Below, one piece after another: positions 8,962 to 18,360 of a DNA stretch of 64,000 nucleotides; within the stretch, counting starts at the first letter, position 1, and each line of letters begins with the position of its first letter. The notes beneath the pieces were generated by a model. It made no database searches. It saw only the letters and a list, made by a program, of their open reading frames with translations, and was not told the DNA's origin. Source of the DNA: Flavobacteriaceae bacterium (GTDB lineage: Bacteria; Bacteroidota; Bacteroidia; Flavobacteriales; Flavobacteriaceae); NCBI GenBank assembly GCA_017857815.1, contig JAFMCL010000012.1:1-64000 (forward strand), given 5' to 3'. Made by a program: the position numbers and the translations under genes.

Positions 8962-10530
8962 ATGATTAATGAACAAAAAGACAACTTATTTCAACTGATT
9001 AAATCGCTTACAAAATCAGAAAAGCGTCAATTTAAACTTTACGTAGGCCGAATGGGGTCTAACAACGACGCAAAATTCCTGAGTCTTTTTAATCTTTTAG
9101 ACAAGTTAGATAAGTATAGTGAAACCGCAATCCTTAAAAAGGGAATTGTTACTAAACAACAGTTGTCTAATTTGAAAGCCCATTTATTCAAACAGATTTT
9201 AATTAGTTTACGGCTCAACCCAATTCATCAAAACATTCGAATCCAGATTAGAGAGCAAATGGATTTTGCTGCCATTTTATATCAAAAAGGATTGTATAAA
9301 TTGAGTCTAAAGATCTTAGACAAAGCAAAAATGCTTGCCCTTAAAAACGAAGAAAAATATTCTGCTTTTGATATTGTGGAATTTGAAAAGTTAATTGAGT
9401 CTCAATATATTACAAGAAGTCTAACCAATCGGGCGCAAGAATTGATTCAGGAAGCAGATTTCCTTAGAACGCAAAACGACTTGGCCAGTAAGCTTTCTAA
9501 TTTATCCCTTTTGCTTTATGAGCGTTTGATCAAAACAGGCTATGCCAAAAGTGATCAGGAGTTTAGAGAAATTACACAGTTTTTTTACGAAAATATGCCA
9601 ACAATGGAGGTTGAAAAACTTGGGTTTAGAGAGAAGCTTTGGTACTACAAAGCACATGTCTGGTACAGTTTTTTGGTTCAAGATTTTTTATCCTCCTTTA
9701 AATATGCCTCTAAGTGGGTGAGTATGTTTGATGAAAAGCCAGAAATGATTTTGATTCATCCCGTTTTTTACCTCAAAGGGAATAATTTCTTAATGGAATC
9801 CTTAGCCCTGATCAAGTATCCCGAAAAATTCAAGATTACCCTTCGAAATATGCTTGATAAAATCAATTCTTTAGAGTTTTCTAAGAATGAAAACCTTGCA
9901 GGTTTGAGCTTCTTGTATTATTATAACAATAGGTTTAATTTGTATTTTCTTCAAGGGGATTTTGAAAAAGGACTTACGATACTGCCCGAAGTGACAAAAG
10001 GGATTGAAGATTTCAGAAATCAGATTGACCCGCACCACATCATGATGTTTTATTATAAAATAGCTTGTCTTTATTTTGGTTTAGGAGACAATGAAAACTG
10101 CATCGTTTATCTGAACAAAATTATAAGTGACAAACACTTGAAAATGCGAGAAGATCTTTTATGCTTTACTAGAATTTTAAATGTCGTAGCTCATTATGAA
10201 GCAGGATTTGATTATCATTTAGAAAACCATTTGAGAGAAACCTACAAGTATCTGATTAAAATGGACGATTTGCATGAAGTGCAAAAAGCAATGATGCGAT
10301 TTGTCAGGAGCTTGGGTGATATTTATCCGCACGAATTGAAAGCCGCTTTTGTTAAATTGCACAAGGAGTTAAAGCAATATGAAGAAGATCCATATGAACG
10401 AAGGGCCTTTTTATATCTAGACATTTTGTCTTGGTTGGAAAGTAAAATTGAAAACCGCACAATTGGAGAAATTATTAGAGAAAAATCAAAAGTAATTAAT
10501 CGGAAAGAACGAAATTCCATTCCGGTTTAG
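8962..10530 (+). CDS. Conserved cytoplasmic helical-repeat protein of unknown function
   Basis: 522 aa. There is no signal peptide, transmembrane segment or catalytic motif that I recognise. Nearly the whole length is predicted-helical and rich in Leu, Lys, Phe and Tyr, with TPR-like stretches (for example FLQGDFEKGLTILPEV and YKIACLYFGLGDNENCIVYLNKII near residues 330-395). The N-terminus (FQLIKSLTKSEKRQFKLYV) resembles uncharacterised flavobacterial proteins I have seen, but I cannot name a family. It is a single gene divergent from leuA; its last 35 bases overlap the convergent pseudouridine synthase gene. A scaffold or protein-binding role is only a guess. Confidence 0.75.
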   Translation: MINEQKDNLFQLIKSLTKSEKRQFKLYVGRMGSNNDAKFLSLFNLLDKLDKYSETAILKKGIVTKQQLSNLKAHLFKQILISLRLNPIHQNIRIQIREQMDFAAILYQKGLYKLSLKILDKAKMLALKNEEKYSAFDIVEFEKLIESQYITRSLTNRAQELIQEADFLRTQNDLASKLSNLSLLLYERLIKTGYAKSDQEFREITQFFYENMPTMEVEKLGFREKLWYYKAHVWYSFLVQDFLSSFKYASKWVSMFDEKPEMILIHPVFYLKGNNFLMESLALIKYPEKFKITLRNMLDKINSLEFSKNENLAGLSFLYYYNNRFNLYFLQGDFEKGLTILPEVTKGIEDFRNQIDPHHIMMFYYKIACLYFGLGDNENCIVYLNKIISDKHLKMREDLLCFTRILNVVAHYEAGFDYHLENHLRETYKYLIKMDDLHEVQKAMMRFVRSLGDIYPHELKAAFVKLHKELKQYEEDPYERRAFLYLDILSWLESKIENRTIGEIIREKSKVINRKERNSIPV

Positions 10531-11215
10531 AAGGGGGAGGAGCAATAATCTCTATCCTTTCTTTCGATATAGGATGACTTACCGTCAACATCCTTGCATG
10601 AAGATCAATACTCCCGTCCGGATTACTTCTTTTAGCGCCGTATTTTAAATCTCCTTTGATGGGATGGCCTAATGCACAAAGCTGACTTCTTATTTGGTGA
10701 TGACGACCTGTTTCTAATGTGATTTCAAGCAACAAATAACGATCTAATTCTTTTCTTTTATTGTAATGAAGAATTGCTTTTTTAGTATTGCTTTGCTCCT
10801 CATCGAATGCAAAAGACTTATTCATTTTTTGATTTCTCCTGAGCCAATGGGTCAAAGTCCCTTTTTTAGATTTGAAGGTTTTGTTGACAAGCGCCCAATA
10901 AACTTTTTGAGTAGTTCGATTTTTAAACTGCTCGTTCATTCTTGTTAAAGCTTTAGAGGTCCTTGCAAAAATAACAACGCCACTGGTGGGCCGATCCAAA
11001 CGGTGGATTACGCCAAGATAGACATCACCTGGTTTGTTATATTTTTTTTTAATATAGGCTTTAACTTTGTCCGCCAACGGAACATCACCTGTTTTATCTC
11101 CCTGAACCAAATCCCCTGATGGTTTGTTGATTGCAATAAGATGATTGTCCTCGAAAAGAATGTTAAGCAAAATAGGAGTTTTTTTAATATTGTTCTTTGT
11201 CGTTTGGAAAGTCAT
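10496..11215 (-). CDS. RluA-family RNA pseudouridine synthase
   Basis: 239 aa from the ATG at 11215 (an alternative ATG at 11227 gives 243 aa). Converts specific uridines in rRNA or tRNA to pseudouridine. The catalytic aspartate sits in the family motif [14 protein letters not shown]; the C-terminal motif [16 protein letters not shown] is also present. There is no S4 domain, so this is a single-domain RluA-type enzyme; the target site cannot be deduced. Either start overlaps the end of panB, by 32 or 44 bases, implying a coupled panB-rluA operon. The 3' end overlaps the convergent gene at 8962-10530 by 35 bases. Confidence 0.88.
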   Translation of the reverse strand: MTFQTTKNNIKKTPILLNILFEDNHLIAINKPSGDLVQGDKTGDVPLADKVKAYIKKKYNKPGDVYLGVIHRLDRPTSGVVIFARTSKALTRMNEQFKNRTTQKVYWALVNKTFKSKKGTLTHWLRRNQKMNKSFAFDEEQSNTKKAILHYNKRKELDRYLLLEITLETGRHHQIRSQLCALGHPIKGDLKYGAKRSNPDGSIDLHARMLTVSHPISKERIEIIAPPPSKPEWNFVLSD

Positions 11216-12002
11216 GACTTTTAACATCCAAAGCGTAGGACCTTACGGCTTCAGTGATTTCTTTGTTTAAATCTAAATAACGTCTCAAAAAACGCGGACT
11301 GAATTCTGTACTCATTCCCAACATGTCATGAAGCACTAAAACCTGACCATCCACTTCATTCCCGGCGCCGATTCCAATGATTGGAATGTTGACTTCTCTT
11401 GCAACTTTTGCAGCGAGTTTAGCAGGTATTTTTTCTAAAACAATACCAAAACAACCAATTTCTTCAAGCATCTTGGCATCTTCAATGAGTTGTATCGCTT
11501 CACTTTCTTTTTTGGCCCTTACAGTGTAAGTTCCAAATTTATAAATCGACTGGGGGGTAAGGCCCAAATGTCCCATCACCGGAATTCCAGCCTGCAGAAT
11601 TCTTACGATAGATTCTTTAATTTGAGATCCGCCTTCGAGTTTTACGGCATGCGCCCCTGCTTCTTTCATAATCCGTATTGCAGATCGAAGCGCTTCTTTA
11701 GAATCAGATTGATAGGATCCAAAAGGTAAATCGACAACGACCAAGGCGCGCTCGACCCCTCGAATGACACCAGAGGCGTGGTAAATCATTTGATCTAAAG
11801 TAATGGGTAGCGTGGTTTCATGACCTGCCATTACGTTGGAAGCCGAATCGCCAACCAATATAATGTCAATTCCAGCCTTGTCTACAATACCCGCTAGGGT
11901 GAAGTCATAGGCAGTAAGCATTGCGATTTTTTCGCCTCTCTGCTTCATTTCGGACAAACTATTTGTCGTTATACGGGTATAATCTTTGGCTACTTTTGAC
12001 AT
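11184..12002 (-). CDS. panB: 3-methyl-2-oxobutanoate hydroxymethyltransferase
   Basis: 272 aa from the ATG at 12002. The frame stays open to 12320, but that would add 106 residues with no family resemblance and run across the dnaK start, so it is rejected. First committed enzyme of pantothenate synthesis, transferring a one-carbon unit from methylenetetrahydrofolate to ketoisovalerate. Motifs: [36 protein letters not shown] with the metal-binding Asp, VKLEGG, and the catalytic-Glu region [10 protein letters not shown]. Its substrate is also LeuA's substrate. Divergent from dnaK; overlaps the downstream pseudouridine synthase gene. Confidence 0.96.
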   Translation of the reverse strand: MSKVAKDYTRITTNSLSEMKQRGEKIAMLTAYDFTLAGIVDKAGIDIILVGDSASNVMAGHETTLPITLDQMIYHASGVIRGVERALVVVDLPFGSYQSDSKEALRSAIRIMKEAGAHAVKLEGGSQIKESIVRILQAGIPVMGHLGLTPQSIYKFGTYTVRAKKESEAIQLIEDAKMLEEIGCFGIVLEKIPAKLAAKVAREVNIPIIGIGAGNEVDGQVLVLHDMLGMSTEFSPRFLRRYLDLNKEITEAVRSYALDVKSHDFPNDKEQY

Positions 12003-12052
12003 ATTTAAATTTTTATAAAAGTATGTTGTTTTTTTAAAACCTATAATTTTAT

Positions 12053-12060
12053 CAAATTTA
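12053..12060 (-). promoter_or_regulatory. Candidate -7 element for panB
   Basis: On the minus strand TAAATTTG matches TAnnTTTG exactly, 51-58 bases upstream of the panB ATG. No clear -33 TTG at 19-21 bases. Confidence 0.35.
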
Positions 12061-12109
12061 TGAATTTTAAACACACTTGATATATGACAAGTTGTCAGAG
12101 ACGTGTTAT

Positions 12110-12125
12110 TGGCACAATGCTTGAG
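12110..12125 (+). promoter_or_regulatory. Sigma-54-like sequence upstream of dnaK
   Basis: TGGCAC-N5-TTGA, 32-47 bases before the dnaK ATG. The -24 box and the spacing match the sigma-54 consensus TGGCAC-N5-TTGC, but the final C of the nearly invariant -12 GC is A. No TAnnTTTG element or CIRCE (TTAGCACTC-N9-GAGTGCTAA) is present in this leader. May be coincidence. Confidence 0.2.
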
Positions 12126-12156
12126 TAGTACAATGGAAATAAAATCGATTAAAATT

Positions 12157-14082
12157 ATGAGTAAAATAATAGGGATAGATTTAGGAACAACAAATTCATG
12201 TGTTTCTGTAATGGAAGGAAACGAACCCGTAGTAATTCCTAATTCCGAAGGAAAAAGAACAACTCCATCCATAATTGCTTTCGTTGAAGGTGGTGAAATA
12301 AAAGTTGGGGATCCTGCCAAACGTCAGGCGGTAACCAACCCAACTAAAACCATAGCCTCTATCAAAAGGTTTATGGGAAATAAGTTTTCCGAATCTAAAA
12401 ATGATATTAAAACAGTTGCCTATAAAGTAGTGAAAGGAGATAATGATACCCCACGTGTCGATATTGATGGTCGTTTGTATACGCCTCAAGAGTTATCTGC
12501 GATGGTTCTCCAGAAAATGAAAAAAACGGCAGAAGACTATTTAGGTCAGGATGTCACCGAAGCAGTGATTACTGTTCCTGCTTACTTTAATGATGCCCAA
12601 CGTCAAGCGACTAAAGAAGCAGGAGAAATTTCTGGTCTTAAAGTACAAAGAATTATCAACGAGCCCACGGCAGCAGCTTTGGCTTTTGGTTTGGATAAGA
12701 AAAGCGGTGGAGACAGTAAAATTGCAGTCTATGACCTCGGAGGAGGAACTTTTGATATTTCTATCCTAGAATTGGGAGATGGTGTATTTGAAGTACTCTC
12801 TACTAATGGAGACACCCACCTTGGTGGAGATGATTTTGATCAAGTATTGATCGATTTCTTGGCAGATGATTTTAAAAAAGCTGAACAGATAGATCTTAGA
12901 GAAGATCCAATGGCATTGCAACGTCTAAAAGAGGCTGCTGAAAAAGCAAAAATCGAATTGTCTTCTTCTGCGCAAACAGAAATAAATTTACCTTACGTTA
13001 CTGCTACGGCCTCTGGGCCTAAGCACTTGGTTACGTCATTAACACGTGCAAAGTTTGAACAACTTTCTGACAAACTGGTAAAGCGTTCTATGGCGCCAGT
13101 CAAGAAAGCTTTAGAAGACGCAGGCTTATCTACTTCTGATATTGATGAAGTTATTTTAGTGGGAGGTTCAACTCGTATTCCAATCATCCAGTCTGAGGTA
13201 GAAAAATTCTTTGGTAAAAAACCATCGAAAGGAGTTAATCCTGATGAAGTTGTTGCCATTGGGGCAGCTATTCAAGGAGGAGTGCTTTCTGGAGATGTCA
13301 AAGATGTCTTGTTACTAGATGTAACACCACTTTCATTGGGAATTGAAACTATGGGAGGTGTGATGACCAAGCTGATAGAGTCTAACACAACCATTCCTAC
13401 AAAAAAATCACAAGTTTTTTCTACCGCTGCAGACAATCAGCCATCTGTAGAGATTCATGTTTTACAGGGAGAAAGATCAATGGCATCTGACAACAATACG
13501 ATCGGACGTTTTCATTTGGATGGTATTCCACCCGCTCCAAGAGGAACACCTCAAGTAGAAGTTACTTTTGATATTGACGCCAATGGAATTATAAAAGTAA
13601 GTGCTTCTGATAAAGCAACTGGAAAGTCCCAAGATATTCGTATTGAGGCTTCTTCTGGCTTGACAGACGAAGAAATTCAAAAAATGAAACAAGAAGCAGA
13701 AGCAAATGCCGATGCTGATAAGAAAGCCAAAGAAGAGGTAGACAAACTCAACTCAGCTGATCAAATGATTTTTCAAACTGAAAAACAGTTGAGTGAATTT
13801 GGAGAAAAGCTTTCTGCGGATAAAAAAGCACCCATCGAATCTTCCTTGGAAGAGCTTAAAAAAGCTCATGAGTCCAAAGACCTAGCATTGATTGATGCTG
13901 CTCTTGAGAAAATCAATGAAGCATGGAAAAATGCTTCTGAAGAAATGTATAAGGCTCAAGCCGAATCAGGACAGGCAGATTCCGGTGCGGGGCAAGCGCC
14001 ACCAAAAGGGGAAGCACAAAGTGCTAACGCTGACGGCGGAGATGACGTTCAGGATGTTGATTTTGAAGAGGTTAAAGAATAA
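12157..14082 (+). CDS. dnaK: Molecular chaperone DnaK (Hsp70)
   Basis: 641 aa from the ATG at 12157; upstream in-frame starts at 12103 and 12133 would add residues not found in the family. ATP-dependent chaperone working with DnaJ and GrpE. The actin-like ATPase starts with [15 protein letters not shown]; other signatures are [28 protein letters not shown] and the linker plus substrate domain after [19 protein letters not shown]. The C-terminal tail is acidic and ends [11 protein letters not shown], the typical co-chaperone-binding end. No dnaJ or grpE lies beside it. A terminator-like hairpin follows at 14105-14144. Confidence 0.98.
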   Translation: MSKIIGIDLGTTNSCVSVMEGNEPVVIPNSEGKRTTPSIIAFVEGGEIKVGDPAKRQAVTNPTKTIASIKRFMGNKFSESKNDIKTVAYKVVKGDNDTPRVDIDGRLYTPQELSAMVLQKMKKTAEDYLGQDVTEAVITVPAYFNDAQRQATKEAGEISGLKVQRIINEPTAAALAFGLDKKSGGDSKIAVYDLGGGTFDISILELGDGVFEVLSTNGDTHLGGDDFDQVLIDFLADDFKKAEQIDLREDPMALQRLKEAAEKAKIELSSSAQTEINLPYVTATASGPKHLVTSLTRAKFEQLSDKLVKRSMAPVKKALEDAGLSTSDIDEVILVGGSTRIPIIQSEVEKFFGKKPSKGVNPDEVVAIGAAIQGGVLSGDVKDVLLLDVTPLSLGIETMGGVMTKLIESNTTIPTKKSQVFSTAADNQPSVEIHVLQGERSMASDNNTIGRFHLDGIPPAPRGTPQVEVTFDIDANGIIKVSASDKATGKSQDIRIEASSGLTDEEIQKMKQEAEANADADKKAKEEVDKLNSADQMIFQTEKQLSEFGEKLSADKKAPIESSLEELKKAHESKDLALIDAALEKINEAWKNASEEMYKAQAESGQADSGAGQAPPKGEAQSANADGGDDVQDVDFEEVKE

Positions 14083-14104
14083 CAAGTTAAATATTTATTA
14101 AACA

Positions 14105-14144
14105 AAAACCTTCTGCTTAACCTAATCGGAAGGTTTTGTTTTTT
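14105..14144 (+). terminator. Intrinsic terminator after dnaK
   Basis: AAAACCTTC (14105-14113) pairs with GAAGGTTTT (14129-14137), followed by GTTTTTT. It ends only about 12 bases before the next ATG at 14157, so it could alternatively be a hairpin in the leader of the men operon. Confidence 0.6.
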
Positions 14145-14156
14145 AAGGAAATTAAT

Positions 14157-14567
14157 ATGGACAAGGAACAAGTTTTAAAATATTGTAATGCAATTTGCGA
14201 CAATACTTTAATGGAGACACTCGGGATTGAATTTGTTGATGTTGGAGAGAACTTCTTAACAGCTCGAATGGCGGTAAACGCTAAAGTGCATCAGCCAGAT
14301 GGTGTTCTTCACGGTGGAGCTACTGTCGCTTTAGCGGAAACGGTTGGAAGTGCTGCCGTTTTTGTTTTAAACAAAAATCCAAACCTTACAACACGGGGAA
14401 TTGAAATCTCTGCCAATCACTTGAAAGGCGTAAAAGAAGGTTTTGTTTACGCAAAAGCGACACCCATTCACAATGGAAAAACCATTCAACTTTGGGAAAT
14501 TAGAGTTACTGATGATCAAAAGAATCTTATCTCAATTTGTAAATTGACCACCCTGACCCGCGCTTAA
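14157..14567 (+). CDS. PaaI-type hotdog thioesterase, candidate DHNA-CoA thioesterase
   Basis: 136 aa from the ATG at 14157; an in-frame TTG at 14136 lies inside the terminator hairpin and is rejected. Single hotdog domain with the PaaI-family signature VHQPDGVLHGGATVALAETVGSAA, including the Gly-Gly before the active-site helix. It is the first gene of the menaquinone cluster, 6 bases before the isochorismate synthase. From that context I infer hydrolysis of 1,4-dihydroxy-2-naphthoyl-CoA (the MenI step between MenB and MenA). The thioesterase fold is seen; the substrate is inferred. Confidence 0.82.
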   Translation: MDKEQVLKYCNAICDNTLMETLGIEFVDVGENFLTARMAVNAKVHQPDGVLHGGATVALAETVGSAAVFVLNKNPNLTTRGIEISANHLKGVKEGFVYAKATPIHNGKTIQLWEIRVTDDQKNLISICKLTTLTRA

Positions 14568-14573
14568 AAATAA

Positions 14574-15617
14574 ATGAAAGAGAAAGAACTGGAGCGCGAT
14601 TTTCAAAACCTTTGGCAAGGACAAAAACCTTTTGTTTTTTTTAGAGCACCCAACACTAATTTGGTTCGTTGTTTTTTTCAAAAAGACAGTCAATTATTTA
14701 AAACTTTAGATTTTAAGATTAACGGCTTTCTCATGGGTTCTTTTATTATGGAACCTGAAACTGCTTTTATTCCTTCCGACCATAAAAAGGAGTATGCTTT
14801 CAATCCTACTTTAGTTTCCGTTCAACCTTTTCCTTTAGAAGAATCAAAAGAGGACAAACAATCGTTTTTTGACTTGGTGCATAGAACCAAAAAAGCGATC
14901 CATTCGGGGCTTCTGAAAAAGTTAGTAGTTTCAAGAATAATCAATATTAAACATAATTTAAATCCATTTGAATTATTTAATAATCTATTGCATTTGTATC
15001 CACAAGCGATGGTTTATTTTTGGCATCATCCAGTAGCAGGAACTTGGATGGGGGCAAGTCCTGAACGACTTTTTGGAATCGATAAATACGGGTTGAAAAC
15101 GATGTCATTAGCAGGAACTTTACCTTTTAATTCTAAAGAAATTTACCAGTGGGGAGAAAAAGAAAAATTGGAGCAAGAATTGGTTACCCAAAGTATTAAA
15201 AAAGTTTTAAGGGATTTGTTTAAAGAAGAAGACATTGAATGTTCTGAAACTTACACCAAAAGAGCAGGAAACTTAGTGCACTTGTGTAATGATATTTCTG
15301 TGAACAAGGCAAATGTAAGTGTTGAAAGAATGATTAAAAATCTTCATCCCACGCCAGCGGTTGGAGGTATTCCTAAGCAAGAGGGGTTAGATTTTATCGC
15401 TTCTTATGAGAAGTTTGACAGACAGTATTACAGTGGATGTATGGGAGATGCTGATCTTCATGGAGAGTGTAATTTATATGTCAATTTGCGTTGTGCTCAG
15501 CTTAAAAAAGAAAGCATTTCACTTTATGTAGGTGCTGGTATTACTGCTGAAAGCGATGCAGAACAAGAATGGGAAGAAACCCGAAATAAAGCGCAAACAA
15601 TTCTTCAAGCTCTTTGA
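14574..15617 (+). CDS. menF: Isochorismate synthase
   Basis: 347 aa, chorismate-binding enzyme family. It converts chorismate to isochorismate, the entry step of menaquinone synthesis. The C-terminal chorismate-binding region is complete: ASPERLFGI, LAGTLPF, HLCNDISV, LHPTPAVGGIPK, YSGCMGD, YVNLRCAQL, and YVGAGITAESDAEQEWEET with the magnesium-binding glutamates. The N-terminal part is shorter than in E. coli MenF/EntC. Because it is directly followed by menD, a menaquinone role is preferred over siderophore or salicylate synthesis. Confidence 0.92.
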   Translation: MKEKELERDFQNLWQGQKPFVFFRAPNTNLVRCFFQKDSQLFKTLDFKINGFLMGSFIMEPETAFIPSDHKKEYAFNPTLVSVQPFPLEESKEDKQSFFDLVHRTKKAIHSGLLKKLVVSRIINIKHNLNPFELFNNLLHLYPQAMVYFWHHPVAGTWMGASPERLFGIDKYGLKTMSLAGTLPFNSKEIYQWGEKEKLEQELVTQSIKKVLRDLFKEEDIECSETYTKRAGNLVHLCNDISVNKANVSVERMIKNLHPTPAVGGIPKQEGLDFIASYEKFDRQYYSGCMGDADLHGECNLYVNLRCAQLKKESISLYVGAGITAESDAEQEWEETRNKAQTILQAL

Positions 15618-15657
15618 AATTTACTGCATCTGAAGTGGGATTACGCCCAGTGTTTTG

Positions 15658-15665
15658 TACTTTTG
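15658..15665 (+). promoter_or_regulatory. Candidate -7 element for menD
   Basis: TACTTTTG ends 7 bases before the menD ATG at 15673, so a transcript from it would start at or next to the start codon. No good -33 box. Would be an internal promoter of the men operon. Confidence 0.25.
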
Positions 15666-15672
15666 TAATCCA

Positions 15673-17451
15673 ATGTTGAAACGCAAAGTAATCTATCCTG
15701 CAATTCCATTAGCCCAAACTGTGGTGCGCCTCTGTGCATTAAAAAAAATCAAACATATTGTTATTTCTGCGGGTTCAAGAAATGCTCCATTGACCAATGG
15801 ATTTGTTGAAGATGATTTCTTTAAAACTTACAGTGTTGTCGATGAACGCGCTGCCGCATTTTTTGCCCTTGGGATCGCACAACAATTAAAATTCCCTGTG
15901 GCGTTGGTGTGTACTTCTGGTTCTGCTTTGTTGAACTATTATCCTGCGGTTGCTGAAGCTTATTATAGTGACATCCCTTTGGTTGTTTTATCTGCAGATC
16001 GCATGCCTCACAGAATTGACATTGGCGATGGTCAAACCATTCGTCAGACTAGGGTTTTTGAGCCACATTTGGAAGCTGCAGCGTATTTGAAACCTGACGT
16101 TTCTCATGCCACAGCCAGCTTGTTGAATAATCCGCTACAAAAGGAAATTAATCCTAAGAGTACCCCTCAGGAAATTGCAGAACAGCAACTAAAAATTCAA
16201 CAGGATAATGCAAATGAGATCACCAAAACTCTCAATATTGCTTTTACAAAAAGTGGTCCTGTGCATTTAAATATTCCCTTGGAAGAACCATTGTATGGAA
16301 TGACAGAGATGGCTGTTTCGTTTAATGTTCCGTCGCTTGAGATATCTAAAAATGTTGTTTCTGAGAAAGATTTCGATCAGTTTAAAAAGATATGGAGAAA
16401 GGCGAAGAAGAAGATGATATTGGTGGGAGTTTTATCGCCCGATATCATTGATAAAGAAATTTTTAATCTGATTTGCGATGATACTAGTGTTGTGGTGTTA
16501 ACCGAAAAAACGTCCAATCTAAATCACTCGATGACCATCAATTCTATTGACACTTTGATGGCTCCCTTAGAGGCATTAGAGAAAGAGAAGAAAACCTTTT
16601 TGCAACCCGATATTTTGCTCACCTTCGGAGGAATGGTTGTGTCAAAAAAGATTAAATCTTTTTTAAGAAATCACCCGCCCGAAACGCACTGGCATGTTGA
16701 TTCTAAAAAGGCCTATGATACTTATTATTGCTTAAAGGAACATTGTTTATTGGACCCCAATAGTTTCCTAAAAGCGCTTTATTCCGAAGAGTACAGTCCA
16801 GCTTCTTCTTATCGGGATGAGGTTTTAAAGCAATACAACAAGTTTGGCGCGCGTGGTCAGCAATGGCTGAAAACCCAAGCTTTTTCAGATTTAAAAGTAT
16901 TTGAAAAAATAGCATTTAAATTACCCAATACTTTACAATTGCAACTCGCAAATAGCTCTACCATTCGCTATGCCCAGTTGTTTGACCTGCCTAATGAAAC
17001 TTCTGTTTTTTGTAATCGAGGAACAAGCGGAATTGATGGCAGTACCGCAACCGCTGTTGGTGCAGCTCAAATTTCAAAAAAACCAACTTTATTAATTACT
17101 GGTGATCTGAGTTTTTTTTATGATTTGAATGGTCTTTGGAACAATTATATTCCAAACGACTTTAGAATTTTACTTATCAATAATTCAGGAGGAGGGATTT
17201 TTAGAATTTTACCAGGGGAAAAAGATACGCCTAAATATGACACTTATTTTGAAACCATCCACCAGCGTAATGCAAAATCCATTGCAAAAGCTTTTGGTTT
17301 TGAATATAAGTCTACTCGATCTATGTTTGGCTTAAACCTTAAATTGAATTCTTTTTTCAAAGCCTCTTCTCGTCCAAAAATTTTAGAAATTCATACCCCT
17401 AGAAAATTGAATGATCAAATACTACTAGATTATTTTAGATCAATGGTTTAA
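15673..17451 (+). CDS. menD: 2-succinyl-5-enolpyruvyl-6-hydroxy-3-cyclohexene-1-carboxylate synthase
   Basis: 592 aa from the ATG at 15673; an in-frame TTG at 15655 is less likely. Thiamine-diphosphate enzyme joining isochorismate with 2-oxoglutarate. Seen: VISAGSRNAPLTNGF and the catalytic-Glu region SVVDERAAAFFALG at the N-terminus; CTSGSALLNYYPAVAEAYYS; the C-terminal ThDP/Mg region GTSGIDGSTATAVGAA, ITGDLSFFYDLNGLW and INNSGGGIF. It is slightly longer than the E. coli enzyme owing to an extra charged segment around residues 155-190. Second step of the cluster's pathway; product goes to MenH, which is not in the cluster. Confidence 0.96.
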   Translation: MLKRKVIYPAIPLAQTVVRLCALKKIKHIVISAGSRNAPLTNGFVEDDFFKTYSVVDERAAAFFALGIAQQLKFPVALVCTSGSALLNYYPAVAEAYYSDIPLVVLSADRMPHRIDIGDGQTIRQTRVFEPHLEAAAYLKPDVSHATASLLNNPLQKEINPKSTPQEIAEQQLKIQQDNANEITKTLNIAFTKSGPVHLNIPLEEPLYGMTEMAVSFNVPSLEISKNVVSEKDFDQFKKIWRKAKKKMILVGVLSPDIIDKEIFNLICDDTSVVVLTEKTSNLNHSMTINSIDTLMAPLEALEKEKKTFLQPDILLTFGGMVVSKKIKSFLRNHPPETHWHVDSKKAYDTYYCLKEHCLLDPNSFLKALYSEEYSPASSYRDEVLKQYNKFGARGQQWLKTQAFSDLKVFEKIAFKLPNTLQLQLANSSTIRYAQLFDLPNETSVFCNRGTSGIDGSTATAVGAAQISKKPTLLITGDLSFFYDLNGLWNNYIPNDFRILLINNSGGGIFRILPGEKDTPKYDTYFETIHQRNAKSIAKAFGFEYKSTRSMFGLNLKLNSFFKASSRPKILEIHTPRKLNDQILLDYFRSMV

Positions 17452-17535
17452 AGATCAGCAATAATTCGCTGTAATTGATTCTCGACATGACCTTTCAATT
17501 TTGAATAAATCCGTATTTTTACAAAAAAACATACT

Positions 17536-18351
17536 GTGAGAAAATGGACATCATTAAAAACCTACAGCGATATTCTTTTTGAATTTTGCAATGGAGTCGC
17601 AAAAATTACGATTAATCGACCAGAAGTATATAACGCATTTCGTCCTGAAACCAACAATCAAATGTTGGAAGCTCTTGAGGTCTGTAGAGAGCGAAACGAC
17701 ATCGATGTTGTTGTTTTAACAGGAGCGGGAGAAAAAGCTTTTTGTAGTGGGGGGGATCAAAATGTAAAAGGAGTTGGTGGCTATGTAGGTGAAGATGGAG
17801 TTCCTAGACTCAACGTTTTGGACGTCCATAAACGTATTCGTGAAATGCCAAAACCTGTGATTGCAATGGTGAATGGTTATGCCATTGGTGGCGGCCATGT
17901 ACTGCATGTCGTCTGTGACTTAACCCTTGCAAGTGAAAACGCGATCTTTGGACAAACGGGCCCTAAGGTGGGTAGTTTTGACGGAGGTTTCGGATCTTCC
18001 TACTTAGCGCGCCATGTAGGTCAGAAAAAAGCACGTGAAATTTGGTTTTTGTGCAAGCAGTATTCAGCCAAAGAGGCGGAAGACATGGGGATGGTAAATA
18101 AGGTGGTGCCACTAGATAAATTAGAAGATACCGTGATGGAGTGGTGCGAAATGATGCAAAAGCGAAGTCCTTTGGCTTTGCGAATGATTAAGCGAAGTTT
18201 GAACGCTGAATTGGATGGTCAGCATGGCTTGATGCAACTTGCTGGTGATGCTACTCTAATGTATTATCTTATGGAAGAAGCGCAGGAAGGAAAACGGGCT
18301 TTCCTCGATAAAAGAGATCCTGATTTTAAGCAATACCCCAAATTTCCTTAA
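17536..18351 (+). CDS. menB: 1,4-dihydroxy-2-naphthoyl-CoA synthase
   Basis: 271 aa, starting with GTG at 17536, the only start giving the family's N-terminus ahead of [14 protein letters not shown]. Crotonase-fold enzyme closing the naphthoate ring of o-succinylbenzoyl-CoA. Diagnostic segments: [11 protein letters not shown] (oxyanion-hole Gly-Gly-Asp), [40 protein letters not shown] with the catalytic residues of MenB, and the C-terminal [10 protein letters not shown] typical of MenB. It follows menD after 84 bases, the largest gap in the cluster; no convincing promoter was found there. Confidence 0.97.
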   Translation: MRKWTSLKTYSDILFEFCNGVAKITINRPEVYNAFRPETNNQMLEALEVCRERNDIDVVVLTGAGEKAFCSGGDQNVKGVGGYVGEDGVPRLNVLDVHKRIREMPKPVIAMVNGYAIGGGHVLHVVCDLTLASENAIFGQTGPKVGSFDGGFGSSYLARHVGQKKAREIWFLCKQYSAKEAEDMGMVNKVVPLDKLEDTVMEWCEMMQKRSPLALRMIKRSLNAELDGQHGLMQLAGDATLMYYLMEEAQEGKRAFLDKRDPDFKQYPKFP

Positions 18352-18360
18352 ACCTTTTGT

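Noticed and set aside
12061-12156. CIRCE/HrcA operator upstream of dnaK
   Set aside because: The TTAGCACTC-N9-GAGTGCTAA repeat is absent; only a short ACTTG-N8-CAAGT repeat is present, too weak to call.
12003-12320. Upstream extension of panB adding 106 residues
   Set aside because: It runs across the dnaK start region and has no family resemblance; the ATG at 12002 gives the normal PanB length.
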